NCBI GenBank assembly: GCA_030374765.1
Contig: JARGXX010000004.1
Location: forward strand, 558,001 to 622,000
Direction of reading: 5' to 3'
DNA from: Agarophyton chilense
Lineage: Eukaryota; Rhodophyta; Florideophyceae; Gracilariales; Gracilariaceae
DNA: 64,000 nt
Numbering within the stretch: the stretch's first letter is position 1; each line of letters starts with the position of its first letter. The notes beneath the pieces were generated by a model. The model did not search any database and was not told the DNA's origin. It was given only the letters and a program-made list of their open reading frames with translations. Both the position numbers and the translations under genes were made by a program. Positions 1-12,025 of this stretch are shown in pieces.

Positions 1-1549
1 AGTGAATGTTATCATTGACCCCCACAGGGGCCGGGCCTCCTGCGAGTGACAAAGACGAGTTACCTCCATCGGCGAGGAGTGCACTTGTCGGCCGACTCTT
101 TCGGTTCTGCCGGGCACGGAGAGTATCCCCCTCAGCCTGGGCGTATTGAACCAATTCCAAGTAGGTCAACTTGCGCTTCTCTTCCCGATGTCGGGCAACC
201 AATGCCTTTATCGAGGGGTCCAAACCATCCACAAACATGGAGCATCTCTCTTAGACGGGGAATACATTCCCGCATCGGTGAAACGCTTTATTCAAGCGAG
301 TTGAATACACCGTTTCGGTTTCCATCGGCTTCTGCCGCGTATCCCTTAATGCAAGGATTGCTTCCTGAATCGCATTTCCAGTAGCGTATGACCTCAAGAG
401 GTACTGCACCGCTTCGGGCCAGCACGTGACTCCCCCTTCCGAGGCTCGGGATGATCCACGGACGGAGTTGAACTGGTCTTCAGCCATTCCCTTGAAGAAA
501 TAGGGTAATGCAAGATACGCTTGCGCTTCACTCATACCGAGGATGTCAGCCTCCTGGACGAACCTCGCAAGGAAATCGAGCACCAGAATTGGGTCTGTTC
601 CTGTGAACTCCCTCTTCTGTAGGGTGATGCTCAGCCTTTCGATGTAGTCCTTGACCTTACCCGTTCCGCGGGATGTTCGATCTCCCGAAGGGTTATCCAA
701 CCGGTAATAGCGGTACGATAGCAGCTTCCGATAGAGAGGATTCGTCGGCTTCAGCTCCCTTAATCCAAGGTGTTTCCTACCCTTCTTCCGGGTACGGATT
801 GCCCCTTGAGAGGTGTAAGTAGCCTTCGACCAAGTCGCCCGGGATGACCGGCGTTCATCTTCACTATCCGAAGATTCGGAGGACGAACTCGATGACGAGC
901 GATTGGGATCGGAATCCGATAAATCCTCTTGGAGGTGAACGCTCTTTTTTGACTTGCGGCGGTCCCGTTTAGCGGAGCGGTGTTCTTCGTCTTCCGAAAC
1001 GTCGGGTTTATCCTTCGAGGCTTCTGTGTCTCCGTCCATACGGATAATGGCCTCGAGGGTCTCCAGCTGAGCTCGGAAGCGTTCCGCTTGCACGCCGTGT
1101 TCCTCCACGAGGCTCCGGTACTCCTGGATAAAGACCCCAGGGGTACCAAAGCTTTCCAAAAGGGAAATCACATCCCTCCTCAGGGTACGAAGGTCATCGG
1201 CGACTCCCCGCACCGGGGCGTCCTCCACCTTGAGGCGGAGGGTAGTAACCTCCTGAAGGAGCTCGACGTGAGCCGCGTAAGCGATATCGATTCGAGTCTC
1301 CAGGCGCTGTAATTCAGGGTCGGCCCGACTTCGGGGTGCTGCTGAGGGGGTCTCCACCACTGGAGCTGGGCCCACAGCCACGACCTCTCGAGGACCTGAA
1401 AACACTGAGGGTGCTCTCCGAGTGTCCGGATCGATACCGGAATCGTTCCGACCTTCGGGAATTGAGCTCCTCGGCCTAGGCGGGGCCGGGGGCACTGAAT
1501 CCGCTTGACGGTTCGATCCAGTCCTGGAACCACGGGTAGGCGGCGACAT
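1..1549 (-). pseudogene. Gyp-A gag, broken by an in-frame stop, runs off the left edge
   Basis: Structural polyprotein of a Ty3/gypsy retrotransposon. The ATG is at 1549. The N-terminal half is Pro/Arg-rich and is followed by a probable coiled coil, then a Lys/Arg and Ser/Asp/Glu-rich tract (about 1010-850). Next comes the capsid-like core with LLSYRYYRL, FTGTDPILVLDFLARF and RLNKAFHRCGNVF, all closely matched in Gyp-D and Gyp-E. A TAA at 251-253 lies where Gyp-D has a Glu codon. The same frame stays open beyond it to the window edge (MFVDGLDPSIKALVARHRE), so this is a nonsense mutation inside gag, not its natural end. The zinc knuckle and pol would lie left of the window. Confidence 0.85.
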
Positions 1550-1756
1550 GCTGCAGACACGACACCGACGATTTGAGGTAACGATGAAATTCGATCACGA
1601 GATTCCCGGAGAACGGATGACGTAACACAAAACAATAATAAAAACCAATTCCACCCTTTCCAAAGGGGACCACTACAACAAATCTTCACGACGGTGCTTC
1701 CTCTTCCAAGAGATATTCCAACACGTGGATGACCAACCCAAAAGTCCGAGAACGGA

Positions 1757-1774
1757 TTCTAAGTCGGGAGACCA
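1757..1774 (-). other. Primer binding site of Gyp-A
   Basis: On the minus strand this reads TGGTCTCCCGACTTAGAA and lies two bases inside the LTR. It begins with TGG, the complement of a tRNA CCA end. The same 18-mer, with at most one mismatch, follows the 5' LTR of Gyp-B, C, D and E. Confidence 0.8.
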
Positions 1775-1776
1775 CT

Positions 1777-2696
1777 TGTGGAGCAAAACCCGGCGACGGG
1801 AAGTGCTCTCAAGGTGTTCGAAGCCTTGCTCCCTGGGGGACGCAGACTCAGAGACAGAGCCCTCCGTTCCACCCGTAGTGTGGGGTGTAACTCCCACGGG
1901 GGATTCCGGCAGTACCGACGGAGGTGAGGGGTAGAAACCGTTGGATCGGGAATGGGTATGGGTATCCCAAAGAATGGGGGAAAATCCGGCGAAGAGGAAA
2001 AACGGGGCGAGGGTCGGGCACTAACAGGCACCGGACCCGAGAACCAGAAAAGGGGCGAAACAACAAAAGAAACCCAATACAGGGGCGAAAACCTGTCCTC
2101 GAAAGGAAACACAAAAAGCACGCAACAAGTAAGCAGAACCCCCACGGGGTATCGTGCACGCAGGTCGTCTGAGCCGTCCCAAGGGGGTGGTTGCACGGAA
2201 CCCAAACGTGGGCACTCTCCAAGTGGAGTCGTGTCCCTACGCAGGCGTTGCTAACCAGAGCCCGTTCCGGGTTGTAAGGCCGAAACGATGGCGACGAAGA
2301 ACCTCTAAAGGTATCGAAGACCAACCTTGGTTACCATTTACTTTGAGCTTCGGACTGTCAGATCTCATCTCCCTAAGTAGGGCCCACTAACTAAACTCTA
2401 CAGTAGTGCACACCTGCTCAGGGCCGTACACGTGGAGATCCCACTGCCAGGGCCCAAAAATCCAACGTTCTAACAAATATCCGAAATTCGGTGCCAAAAT
2501 TAAGCCACGTGTATCACGGGGCCAATCCAACCATGGGCCATTCGAATCTTCACTTCAGAAAACAGTGCCACCTCAGCACACCTTAGAGGGGATCATAGTC
2601 ATAACCCTCGGAGGGTTCAATCCTCATTCTATGAGTTGCATCTTCAAGTATCCCCTAACTGGGCGTTGCTCTACAAATAGCTCTACTCTCTCAACA
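1777..2696 (-). repeat. 5' LTR of Gyp-A
   Basis: About 920 bp, bounded by TGT...ACA. The inner boundary is set by the primer binding site at 1757-1774. The outer boundary is set by the abrupt start of copia protease coding sequence at 2697. The partner LTR is outside the window, so a target duplication cannot be checked. It shows only faint similarity to the Gyp-D LTR. Confidence 0.6.
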
Positions 2697-5600
2697 CAAA
2701 ATCGACACCGCATACATTGATTCTGGGGCCACACACCATTTCTTCCACTCTAGAAAATCGTTTGTTCGATATGAGAAAATTCCTATCAAAACTGTACAAG
2801 TCGCTTCTAGTACAGCACGGCTCGTAGGAAAAGGTCACATCTGGATTCCACTCAACGAAGGAAAAATTATTGAAGCATACCATGCTCCTTCCTTTCAGTC
2901 CAACATTCTCTCAGTGGATACACTTAGTGTAGACTATATGGTGACATTCACATCTTCGTTGAGACCATTCAATGGCTGCTTCATCATGGATCCGAGACGA
3001 AACAACGAAGTAATCTGGGAAACCGAGATAAGCCACGGACTTTACGTAGTGAACCTCAAGGAAGAAGAACAGACACAAGCCATAGTGGTGGATGCCTTCA
3101 ATAACAATCAAGATCTCGCTCGAGAATGGCACGCACGCACAGGCCACTTACATCCAGACCGCTACCAACAACTGGCAAAAACTCTTAAGTCCGTCCCTTT
3201 CTTCCCACGAAAAACCCTGGATACACTAAACTGTGTTCCTTGTATCACTGGAAAAATGAAACGACACCCGGTAACCAGGAGATCTCGATCCGTATCTACA
3301 TTAAAGCCACTTGAATTAATCCACATGGATATCTCAGGGAAGGTTACTCCATCACTTTCGGGTGCAATCTATGCCCTGGCCATCTTGGATGATTGGACCT
3401 CCAAGTCTGATGTTTACTTTCTAAAAGACAAGACTAGCACAACGGTTCTCAAACATCTGGATTGGTACAAGCGGAGATCAGAGTTAGAGTTGAACAACTC
3501 TTGTCGCCTCAAGAATATTCGTCTGGACGGGGCAGGCGAACACAAGAGCACAGAGTTGTATAACTTTTGTTTCGATAACGGTATCAACATGGACTACTCC
3601 CCCGCTTACGCCTCACAGAGCAACGGAGCGGCTGAAAGATTGATCCAAGAGCATTGGACGAGGACGCGCGTATTACTGTTCGCCAGCAAGCTTCCGTTTT
3701 CATTTTGGGCTGAAGCTATGAACCACGCAAACTGGTTCAGAAATCGTGCGCCTTCCTCACGCATACAAGTTCGGATACCAATGCTGGAGTGGGATCAAAA
3801 TGTCAAAGTGGACTTCACAAATGTCCCCACCTTTGGACAACCTGGATACGCGTTCATATACCGCTCGAAGACGGCTGCGAATAAGAAGTTTCTTCCACGC
3901 TCCGTATTCGCTCACTTCCTCGGAATGCAGAGTGATGTGACACTCCTTCGGGTTTTGGTACCGGAAAAGAATTCGGTTATTACTTGTCGAACTTTGGACT
4001 TCAAGTTACTGAACTCTTCGCCTCTTCCAAGTCTTACTTCATTATTGGAAGGGATCTCGAGACAGCAAGAAATCGAGGAATCCACCACAACTCAATACAA
4101 TGATGAGAGTCCGGATCTCGAGGAACACATGGTCACCGCGTTCACTGAAACATCGCACAACTTCCCGAACGCATGGGTCTCCAAGAAAACTGTAGAAGAC
4201 CCCCATGTTCCAAGCAGTTTCAAAGATGCTTGCAAGGATCCTGGTTGGTGCGATGCAATTGACCGTGAAATGAACGCACTCACTCGACGAAACACTTGGG
4301 AACTAATTCCGCGAGAGCGCTGGATGAAACCAGTCCCTTACACCTGGGTATTCAAAGAAAAAAAGCTAGATGGTATCGGTAAAAAGTTTCTGAAGAAGGC
4401 ACGCTGTTGTCTACGGGGAGACAAACAGAAGCCCTTCGTAGACTTCGACCCGCATAACACCTATGCTCCTGTCGCCTGTCATGAGTCTCTTCGGATTCTC
4501 TTGGCCTTCGCCGCCGCCCACAACTTAATTCTGGAAGGAGCAGACATATCAAACGCATATCTCTATGGCAAGTTGGACATTCCCATCATCATGGAACAAC
4601 CAACAACTTCCACAGGTATTCAGGAAAAGCCAGGATACGTCTGCAAACTTCTAAATTCCTTATACGGAGCAGTGCAGGCAGGCATCATATGGGGTTCTCT
4701 CTTCTCGGAAACACTACTCTCTTGGAAGTTCGTCACATCTAACCTTGACACACGGATCTTTCTCTTCCAAGAAGACACCCGCTATCTTCTGCTCACAGTT
4801 ATTGTGGACGACTGCGCATTCGCAGCAAACGATGAAAGCCTGCTCAAACATTTCAAGAGCAAACTAGCCGCAACGTTCGACGTCAAACTCTATGGCGACT
4901 TAAAGTGCTTCATAGGTTGGAATGTTGAAAGATCAGTTTCTGGAATCAAAGTTCTACAGTATGGGTACGCCGTGCAACTTTTGAAAAAGTTCAACATGGA
5001 ACACGCAAATGGCGTTGGTTCCCCTTTTTCCCTCCTCCGCGGATTTTTCCTCTACCACTGCAAACGATGTTACTTTATCCACAACGAAACACGCAGAATA
5101 TAGGTCAGGAATTGGTGGTCTTTTGTACTTGGCTGTTTCAACTAGACCAGACCTCTCTTTTTGCGTCTCTGCCTTATCAAGGCACCTCCATAACCCATCA
5201 GAGAGACATTATGCTCTACTGAAGAGATTATTTCGGTATGTGGCTGGGACCCTGGAATATGGTCTTCATTTTCCTTCCAACACACCCATAACTCCCTCTT
5301 CACTAATCGCGTATGCTGACGCCGATTGGGGTGGTTGTATTGAGACACGAAAATCCACTACTGGATATATAATCGTCGTCAACAACGCACCGATAATGTG
5401 GAAATCGAAGCGACAAACAGTCATAGCCCTGTCTTCTACTGAAGCGGAATATGTCGCTCTTTCTACATGTGCAAAAGACATCTCCTGGATAAGGAAGTTG
5501 TTTTGGGAATTCGCACATCAGCGGCCCTGGAGCGAAGATGTATGGTTCGAGGCAACCAAAGTTCTACTGGACAGCTCGGCCGCTGTATCATTAAAAACGA

Positions 5601-5791
5601 ACCCGAAGATTTCGGGAAGAAACAAACACATAGATATGAAAATGCATCATGTGAGAGACTTGAACCAAGAAGAGGTAATCAAGCTCGAACGCATACCCAG
5701 ACTTTATCAAGTTGCAGATATCCTGACGAAAAGTGCGTCCCTCCGTGATTTGAGGAGGATGGTCAGTCTGATATCGTTGAACTCATTCTAA
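2697..5791 (+). pseudogene. Ty1/copia pol (protease to RNase H), 5'-truncated and frameshifted
   Basis: The frame opens directly at the Gyp-A LTR edge. Domains in order are: protease motif DSGATHHFF (about 2727); GAG pre-integrase zinc motif (H...H...CVPC, about 3128-3245); integrase core with HMDIS (about 3325), RLDGAGE (about 3523) and NGAAERL (about 3622); RT starting near 4340 with YLYGKL and the catalytic box VIVDDCAF, where the usual YVDD has Ile; and RNase H with ADADWGG and SSTEAEYVAL. The RT frame runs into a stop at 5103. The correct frame resumes near 5025, after a T/C-rich run, and reads to the stop at 5791. This indicates a single indel. Gag is missing because Gyp-A inserted in the protease region. 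Confidence 0.9.
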
Positions 5792-6600
5792 GTTTGTTCA
5801 CAGAAGTTGAGCGTCTTTTACTTTCCCTTGGTTTTGTTTTGTTTTGTTCAGGTTTTGCAGATTTGATACTACTGCGTTTCCCTGCGTTCTTTTGTAATCA
5901 GTTCGTCACAATCCTTCTCCATTTTCCCGAATAAGACGTTTGTTTTTTCCCACAGGGTTTCACTTCGTCTACGGTTTTAGGAGTTTACTGGTGTGGCAAT
6001 TTTCTTGAATATGTATTGTTCTTTGTTATTTTCTGTTGTTTGTTTACTCAAACAATTAAGCGTGTGAAACTTGATTGCCACTACACCTTAGTATGCTGAA
6101 AGACGGTACTAAGAAGAGACTTCTTGATGTGAAGATGTCTTGCCTCTTTAAGTTTGATGATGCGAGTTGATTATGGGAAATCCTCGCCCTAGTGTGCTGA
6201 AGTCTGTAGAGCTTCGCCTTGAGGGGTGGTGTTGACCGTTTGTGTCCTCACGCAAGGCGAAGCGAGTTTCCACAACATATGCCACGTGTGAGACACGCGA
6301 GATCTGTCGCACAATGTGCACTGTCTAAATAAACTGGGCTGCGCCGGCGTCGAAGACACTCAACCGCCGGCGGCAACTTGTCTTGGAAGGCAACATTAAA
6401 TCCTACTGTTATCCATAGCGAATAGCGCCGACGAGAAAACCGCACCACACCGTTGAATAAATGTCTCGCTACGCTCCGCCGCACCAGAACCGCTGTAGGG
6501 CAAGAGATATCTTCGGGTTATTCCAAGCTTCCGTAAGAGTCTGGTTGCAGAAAGCAAAGAGATGTTCTCAATCCATACTATCTATTTCTAGCATCTACTA
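5792..6600 (+). other. Possible copia 3' leader and 3' LTR
   Basis: No gene is visible. About 440 bp after the copia stop, a purine-rich run (GAGGGGTGG at 6221-6229) is followed by TGTTGACC at 6230, which looks like a polypurine tract and LTR start. An AATAAA lies near 6328. The 5' LTR is not in the window, so the limits cannot be confirmed. Confidence 0.3.
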
Positions 6601-6676
6601 GTTCAACGCCCCGCCCATTACCAGCAATCTGATTGTACAAATTACACGAGCAGTCTTGTCACACATTAGTGTTTGA
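6601..6676. repeat. Diverged copy of a palindromic repeat
   Basis: It shares the core CCAGCAATCTGAT and the flanks GTTCAACGC...GTGTTTGAC with the two better-preserved copies at 32457-32535 and 32567-32650. The outer arms are still roughly complementary. Confidence 0.5.
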
Positions 6677-8187
6677 CAAGTCTGCATGTAAAGTCCTTTA
6701 TTTTGACATTCTTCTGTTATGCAATGGCGTTTTGTAATCGCTTACAAATCTGTGAAAGATATGATCGCTTTAAAAAATCGAATACTATCATCAATCCGAT
6801 AATGGAAGCTGTACATATCTTGATAACTTTGCATTGTTACTTTTGAACATTTATTCCGTTTTTTAACGACAATTATACTTCAATCTTGCTTAATAAAGCT
6901 CAAAAATAGGATTGAAAAACGAACTTTAAAAAGCACTACTCCAATTGTGGCAGTCTAATTTGAACGAGAGCTGCTATAAGATCCACTCTTACTATTTTGG
7001 TTACTTTGAGATGTTTTCTTCCTTACGAAGTAGACAGTTTGCCTTTAGGGCTCATTTTGACTCTCAGACTCTTCTCCAAAGAGACTCCAAACTGGTTTGT
7101 TATGAGGCATGTTTGGTTGATGAATTTTACCAAAGTTTATATGGAAACTATGGAAGCAGTTGTTGAAATTTAAAGAGCAATTCGATCTGCATCTTAAATA
7201 ATCATGCCAAACTTTGCCTAACAATCTACAAGATCTCTACAAAATGATACGGGAGCATGAAAGAAGTAGGTGAATTTTCGATCATTCAACTAATTTCAGT
7301 TTCTACTATTTGAGCTCATAATACCGAGCTTGAGTAAGATCAAGACTTTTACACGAATATACTGCCTATTGAACCCGCTTGACGATCTGAAACCCAAAAT
7401 TATAGATCTGATCCCGCTATCCAAGGTCAACATGTGGTCGAAGACACGCACAAGGCTAGTAATGTTCTTCAAACTTTCAAAGGTAACTTCTTGAAAAATC
7501 TCAATCAATCGATCGGACTCACTCTCCTTGACTGCAAGTTTTGTGCTCATCAACACCGACTCATGCCGTCACAGGAGATTGATTATTTTGTTAATATTTT
7601 CGGTGGACCTGCTCGTACCTTCTTCTTCCCGAATGTTCGTGCCAATATTTCATTTCAAAGAAATGAGCAAAACGGTGACTCTAGAGTACGATAGCAATGC
7701 TTGTCAGTTGCAAGTGCACAGTATGAGGCACGCTCTCTGCGTTGAAAAATTCATGGCTGAGAACGAGATAAGATCTATTTTAGAAGGCTTCAAGAAGATT
7801 GTAAGCAACAGCGAAGAACTTTCCCGTCCATGCTCCTCACATTACAAATTGAAATCGCACAAAATGGAAAAGTTGCGAAAGGCACTACTCGGACTTTCAA
7901 GGTTGAGGTTGCTCATTAGAAACAAACTGACGTCAAAATATACCCTCAATGGGTTTTTACTGCTGTTCACTAGAACCTGCAGCTAGAAAAATAAATTGAA
8001 GAAGTGAACCGATGCTCCCCTGCAAACTTTGTAAAAAACGAATTCCCGTTCTGCAATACAGAAAAGATACGAGGTATGTACGCAAACATGACCCCCATCA
8101 GAACTTTCGAGAACCAAGGAACCACAAGCAGTTTTCTTTTATAAAGTCTCTTTGTACGTTAGACAAGAGCCAGTGTAGAAAAGAGTA
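6677..8187. other. AT-rich region, no gene recognised
   Basis: Short open frames (for example 7528-7986) have no recognisable domain and no codon pattern I would trust. I see no terminal repeats here. It is probably decayed transposon or intergenic DNA. Confidence 0.4.
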
Positions 8188-8901
8188 TGAAGTATCCGCT
8201 CTTTTCGTAAGAGTAAACATCTACGACAGAGTTTGGACTGCTGATGTGGTGCATGCGGTTAAGGTACGAAGGTCGGTAGAGCTACCACACCAGCGAGCTG
8301 GAAGGGGGTATTAAGGCCATTATTCGCCAGCGAGGGTGAACGGTACACTGAATAATGCGAATAGGACGTGAAAAAGGAGGCGGCTCGAGAAGTAGTTGTG
8401 AGATAAATCTGCATTATAGCTCGTCTCGATCTCCGGTTAAGGAGTCCTAAGCGAGGAACAGAAGAGTCATGATACCTATGTTGTCTCCTGTACTTGGAGC
8501 CAGCGCTCCTCACTGGTATCTTTTGTACTGCGTACCAGGGTGAGGTATCAACCAATTCATAAATAATACCCAGTGGTCAGCCATTTCGCCAAAACACAGT
8601 ATGCGTATGGCCCCTATTGGCTTCTCCCTGTAAAGATTAGTAAAGCCTAACACGTGTATCGCGACTATATGTGTCGTTTCCGATATGAAATTTCTCTGAA
8701 AACGCTCGCAAATGCATACGCGCCGAGGCAAGACACTCGACTCGTGTCACATTTTGTTCCACCATTATATTCCGCCTCTATACATCCTGTGCGGAACGCC
8801 GCTTCATATAATAGTACTGACTATACCACTCAGTACCTAATTCTAAACGCAACGTTGCGACAAAGAAACTGGTTTGCAAGCCTAAATAGTAGAATATTAT
8901 A
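8188..8901 (-). repeat. Old solo LTR of the Gyp-E family, inverted
   Basis: The reverse complement of the Gyp-E LTR can be followed end to end. Landmarks in order are GAAGTATCCGCTCT, GGTAGAGCTACCA, AGCGAGCTGGAAG, GCCAGCGAGGGTGAAC, CTCCGGTTAAGGAGTCCTAAG, AATAATACCCAGTGGTCAGCC and, at the end, TAGTAGAATATTATA. It is far more diverged than the two LTRs of Gyp-E. No clear target duplication remains. The small open frames across it are artefacts. Confidence 0.8.
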
Positions 8902-9275
8902 GATTTCCATATATACCGTGCCGCTTGGTAACCAGAACATCGTTAAAACCATGAATCTAATCGAGATCTCGTTCGCCAACGATTAAGAAATGGTGCTTCT
9001 GCAGTGGAAATTGTTTCAGAGCTCATTCTTAGGATGAAGAGAGAAAATTCCAACCCCAATACTTTTTCTGATCAACCAGAAAGAAATTGTGCCGAGCGTA
9101 ACAACGGAGAGGTTGACCTGTTTGAAGACAAAACTATGAACCAGTGTATCGACGATGTCTCTAACTTTGAAGCGGCTGACAAATAATGGCGTAGAGACTA
9201 CTTGATGGCTGCTTTGAACAAGTCTATTGCTTCTGATGATTACTCAAGTCCTCATCTTTTTCAGTAAGTTGACGA

Positions 9276-9696
9276 GTGAATATGTCTCGTTTTCGTCACC
9301 CCCATCGAGGGACAGCTTCCCATGGAACCATTCATCCGAGGCGCAAAACCGTCAACGAAATTATTCTTGAGATGGATGAATGTGTCGCAATCATTTTACA
9401 AGAACGTCGTCATTTTCGTGTGAATGGGTTCTGCGTGGGCGTTAGTGCTTCGAAATCTTTTGTTGGTATCGAAGACCTAAGATGGATGTATGTTGAACAA
9501 TTCCGACCCTTTTGAAAGGTCTATCAAAGGCAAGTTTTAGTTTCGGCGAGACCAGTTTTGATTCAGTTGGACAATCGTAACATCTCTAGCAACACCACCC
9601 AATTTCCATACTATACATTTCAGGATCGCCGTCTTCGAGGCCAATATACACGACGTTCTGGGTATGGACGTCCTGGACAAAGAGACCTTAATCGGG
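9276..9696 (+). pseudogene. Copia-like retropepsin fragment, left half of an inverted locus
   Basis: One frame reads FCVGVSASKSFVG near 9430-9470, which resembles a retropepsin active site (D-S/T-G-A-S) with the catalytic Asp changed to Gly. A second frame reads FRIAVFEANIHDVLGMDVLD and stops abruptly at the LTR at 9697. This is the C-terminal part of a retropepsin as in copia-like polyproteins. The reading frame continues in frame on the minus strand from 11239 (DTLSNGLTK) once the LTR is removed and one 5-base flank is collapsed. It has several stops and is clearly dead. The upstream stretch 9004-9186 may belong to the same gene. Confidence 0.55.
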
Positions 9697-10330
9697 TGTC
9701 GTACAATCACCTCTGGGGTATGCTACTGTCTTGTCTCGGGAGCGTAGTGACGCTTAACCGTGGGAAGCGTGTTGACGCTCAACCTTAGAAGGTGGACGTA
9801 GTAAACCTCGATGGTAACAGGGCACTGTGAAAACCCGCAGGGGCAAACGGCGGGGTGACTAGCCTATACCGTGTATGTGAACGATGGTAGGCGTCGACGC
9901 GCGTGAAAGCCTGTGTGGTAGTTGAGAAACGATAAACCAAAAGGAATAGTCGTGACCTAAGTCGTGCCTGTGTTTATCAGATTAGGATGGGGGAGGTGCA
10001 GTTCCCTATATGCAGTGGACTGCACTCTCCAGATCACCCGGGAGGTGCCAAAAAGGCATGGTCTCTGACCTAGTGTCAGAGACCTGGCCAACACTGGCTA
10101 CAGTGCCAGGTGGCCACTCAACTACTGTACTAAAATACACATAATTACAATTACTATCACTAACAATTACTCAAGCAGAAGGTTCATGTTAGCACTACAC
10201 GTGGCCGACAACACGTAGATGGTAGCTCGCCCAGAGCTGCATGGCCGATGATCCCTCGCATCCATCACCTACATGGTCAGTGCAGTATATTGACAACCTC
10301 AAAGGTCAGCCCTTCCGCCACTATACGACA
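9697..10330 (-). repeat. Solo LTR of the Gyp-B family, inverted
   Basis: 634 bp, the reverse complement of the Gyp-B LTR, bounded by TGTCGTA...TACGACA. Its present flanks (TCGGG left, TCTTT right) do not match. TCGGG does match TAGGG at 4 of 5 positions; TAGGG is the reverse complement of the bases just before the Gyp-B 5' LTR. That fits an inversion of 10331-11244. Confidence 0.9.
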
Positions 10331-10630
10331 TCTTTGACACCTTCTGTATAATCCTTTGCCGTCCTTTCTATAAAACATTCAGATATTGCACCAGTCAAAA
10401 GGTGTCGCCGTACCAATAGAATCTGTTCATATGAATCCGAGAATATTTCACTTAGCTGGGATGCGTATCTTCCAAACAAGCACTCTAAATCAAACCATCC
10501 CGCTGGCGTGTTCAATCGATTCCGGACAATTCATGTAGCAAACAGGGACTCGATAGAGTATCTATTACCGGATGTTAGCGACTTCCGAGAGAACCAAGCA
10601 AGCGCATCCATAATTTCGCTCATATTTCGT
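10331..10630 (-). pseudogene. PIF/Harbinger transposase, N-terminal half
   Basis: Minus-strand frame with ESLFAT, a TGA, then GWFDLECLFGRYASQLSEIF and RRHLLTG. This is the segment just upstream of the DDE domain in Harbinger (DDE_Tnp_4-type) transposases. It ends at the solo LTR. The continuation (NCLGFINSTV...) is on the plus strand right after the Gyp-B 3' LTR at 20354. The two halves were probably one gene, split by the Gyp-B insertion and then moved by the LTR-LTR inversion. Confidence 0.65.
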
Positions 10631-10889
10631 TTTCTTAATTTGAAAAGCTGTAGACGCGCTTAATTTGTCATTGTAGAGAATGCACATGAAAAGTCTACTG
10701 AAGAGATGTATTAACGACTCAAATGAAAGTGATGAAACTCGATCCTATGTTTAACATATTGGTATGCATTGGAAAGAGGCATATCTGATGCAGTAATTAA
10801 AGATCTGTTGGTTGAGCGTCGGTTTGCAAAACCGGTTTCACATTCTAATAAATGATAACTATAAAACTTTTCCCATTTAAGCGAACATT

Positions 10890-11244
10890 TCATGCATCGA
10901 AAGCGATTCTAAAGCGAGTTGGGGTCTTCTGAATCCTTTGAAACTGATCAAATCTCTTTTCCAGGTTTTTGAGAATAGAGTAAGATTTCTGTGTAGCTTC
11001 TTGCAGACAAACTCTTTTCATCAGGTTGAACAATTTTTCAGCTGAACCGGGAAGGAATTTCTTTTGCAGCTTCAGAAGTGGTGACCTCGTGAAAAAGGGC
11101 AATTCTGAAGAGCTGCCTCAACAAATAAATATCCACCTCTCGCTCGCCATAGAGAGATATATCATTCATCAATATATTGATTCGATCCATCATCTTTGTG
11201 AATGCGTGATCATTTGGTCAAACCATTTGAAAGCGTATCCCCTA
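10890..11244 (-). pseudogene. Copia-like GAG pre-integrase fragment
   Basis: The minus-strand frame 11102-10890 contains FTRSPLLKLQKKFLPGSAEKLFNLMKR followed by FDQFQRIQKTPTRFRIAF, split here only for reading. This matches the GAG pre-integrase zinc region of copia-like polyproteins, which usually reads C-x-x-C-Q-R-I. Both Cys are Phe here, so the zinc site is gone. Bases 11244-11103 carry the last retropepsin codons in continuity with 9276-9696. Confidence 0.5.
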
Positions 11245-11878
11245 TGTCGTATAGTGGCGGAAGGGCTGACCTTTGAGGTTGTTAATATACTGCACTGACC
11301 CTGTAGGTGATAAGTGCGAGGGATCATCGGCCATGCAGCTCCGGGCGAGCTACTATCTAGGTGTTGTCGTCCGCGTGTAGTGTTGACATGTACCTTCTGG
11401 TTGAGTAATTTTTAGTACTTGTAATTGTAACTATATTTATTTTAGTACAATAGTGGAGTGGCCACCTGGCACTGTAGCCAGTGCTGGCCAGGTCTCTGAC
11501 ACTAGGTCAGAGACCGTGCCTTGCTGGCACCTCCCGGGTGATCTGGAGAGTGCAGTCCACTGTATATAGGGAACTGCACCTCCCCCATCCTAATCTGATA
11601 AAGACAGGCACGACTTGGGTCACGACTATACCTTTTGGTTCATCGTTTCTCAACTACCACACAGGCTTTCCCGCACGTCGACGCCTACCATCGTTCACCT
11701 ACACGGTATAGGCTAGTTGCCCCGCCGTTTGCCCCTGCGGTTTTTCACGGTGCCCTGTTACCATCGAGGTTTACTACGTCCACCTTCTAAGGTTGAGCGT
11801 CAACACGCTCCCTACGGTTGAGCGTCACTACGCTCCCGAGACAAGACAGTATCATACCCCAGAGGTGATTGTACGACA
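11245..11878 (+). repeat. 5' LTR of Gyp-B
   Basis: Bounded by TGTCGTA...TACGACA. It contains a palindrome GGTCTCTGAC-ACTAG-GTCAGAGACC and, near the 3' end, two tandem hairpin units of the type GAGCGT...ACGCTC. Confidence 0.95.
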
Positions 11879-11881
11879 TTT

Positions 11882-11899
11882 TGGTCTTCCGACTTAGAA
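11882..11899 (+). other. Primer binding site of Gyp-B
   Basis: TGGTCTTCCGACTTAGAA, three bases after the LTR and one base different from the other elements' sites. Confidence 0.8.
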
Positions 11900-12025
11900 A
11901 GTATTTTTAGGTTTCGTCGTACCTTCACGGTTCACACAAGATTCCGAGAAGGATTGGACGCTCGTACATCTATCTGGTTTCAGGAAATCCCGCAAAGCAA
12001 TACAGGATACCACTATTGGTCACAA

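Noticed and set aside
980..1312. Plus-strand open frames over the Gyp-A gag
   Set aside because: They are antisense shadows of the gag coding sequence, without domains; the antisense ORF slot of these elements is after pol, not in gag.
11481..11711. A 76-codon frame present in three Gyp-B family LTR copies (also 19956-20186 and 30334-30564)
   Set aside because: It starts with CTG, lies across LTR hairpins and is open probably because the copies are similar, not because it is selected.
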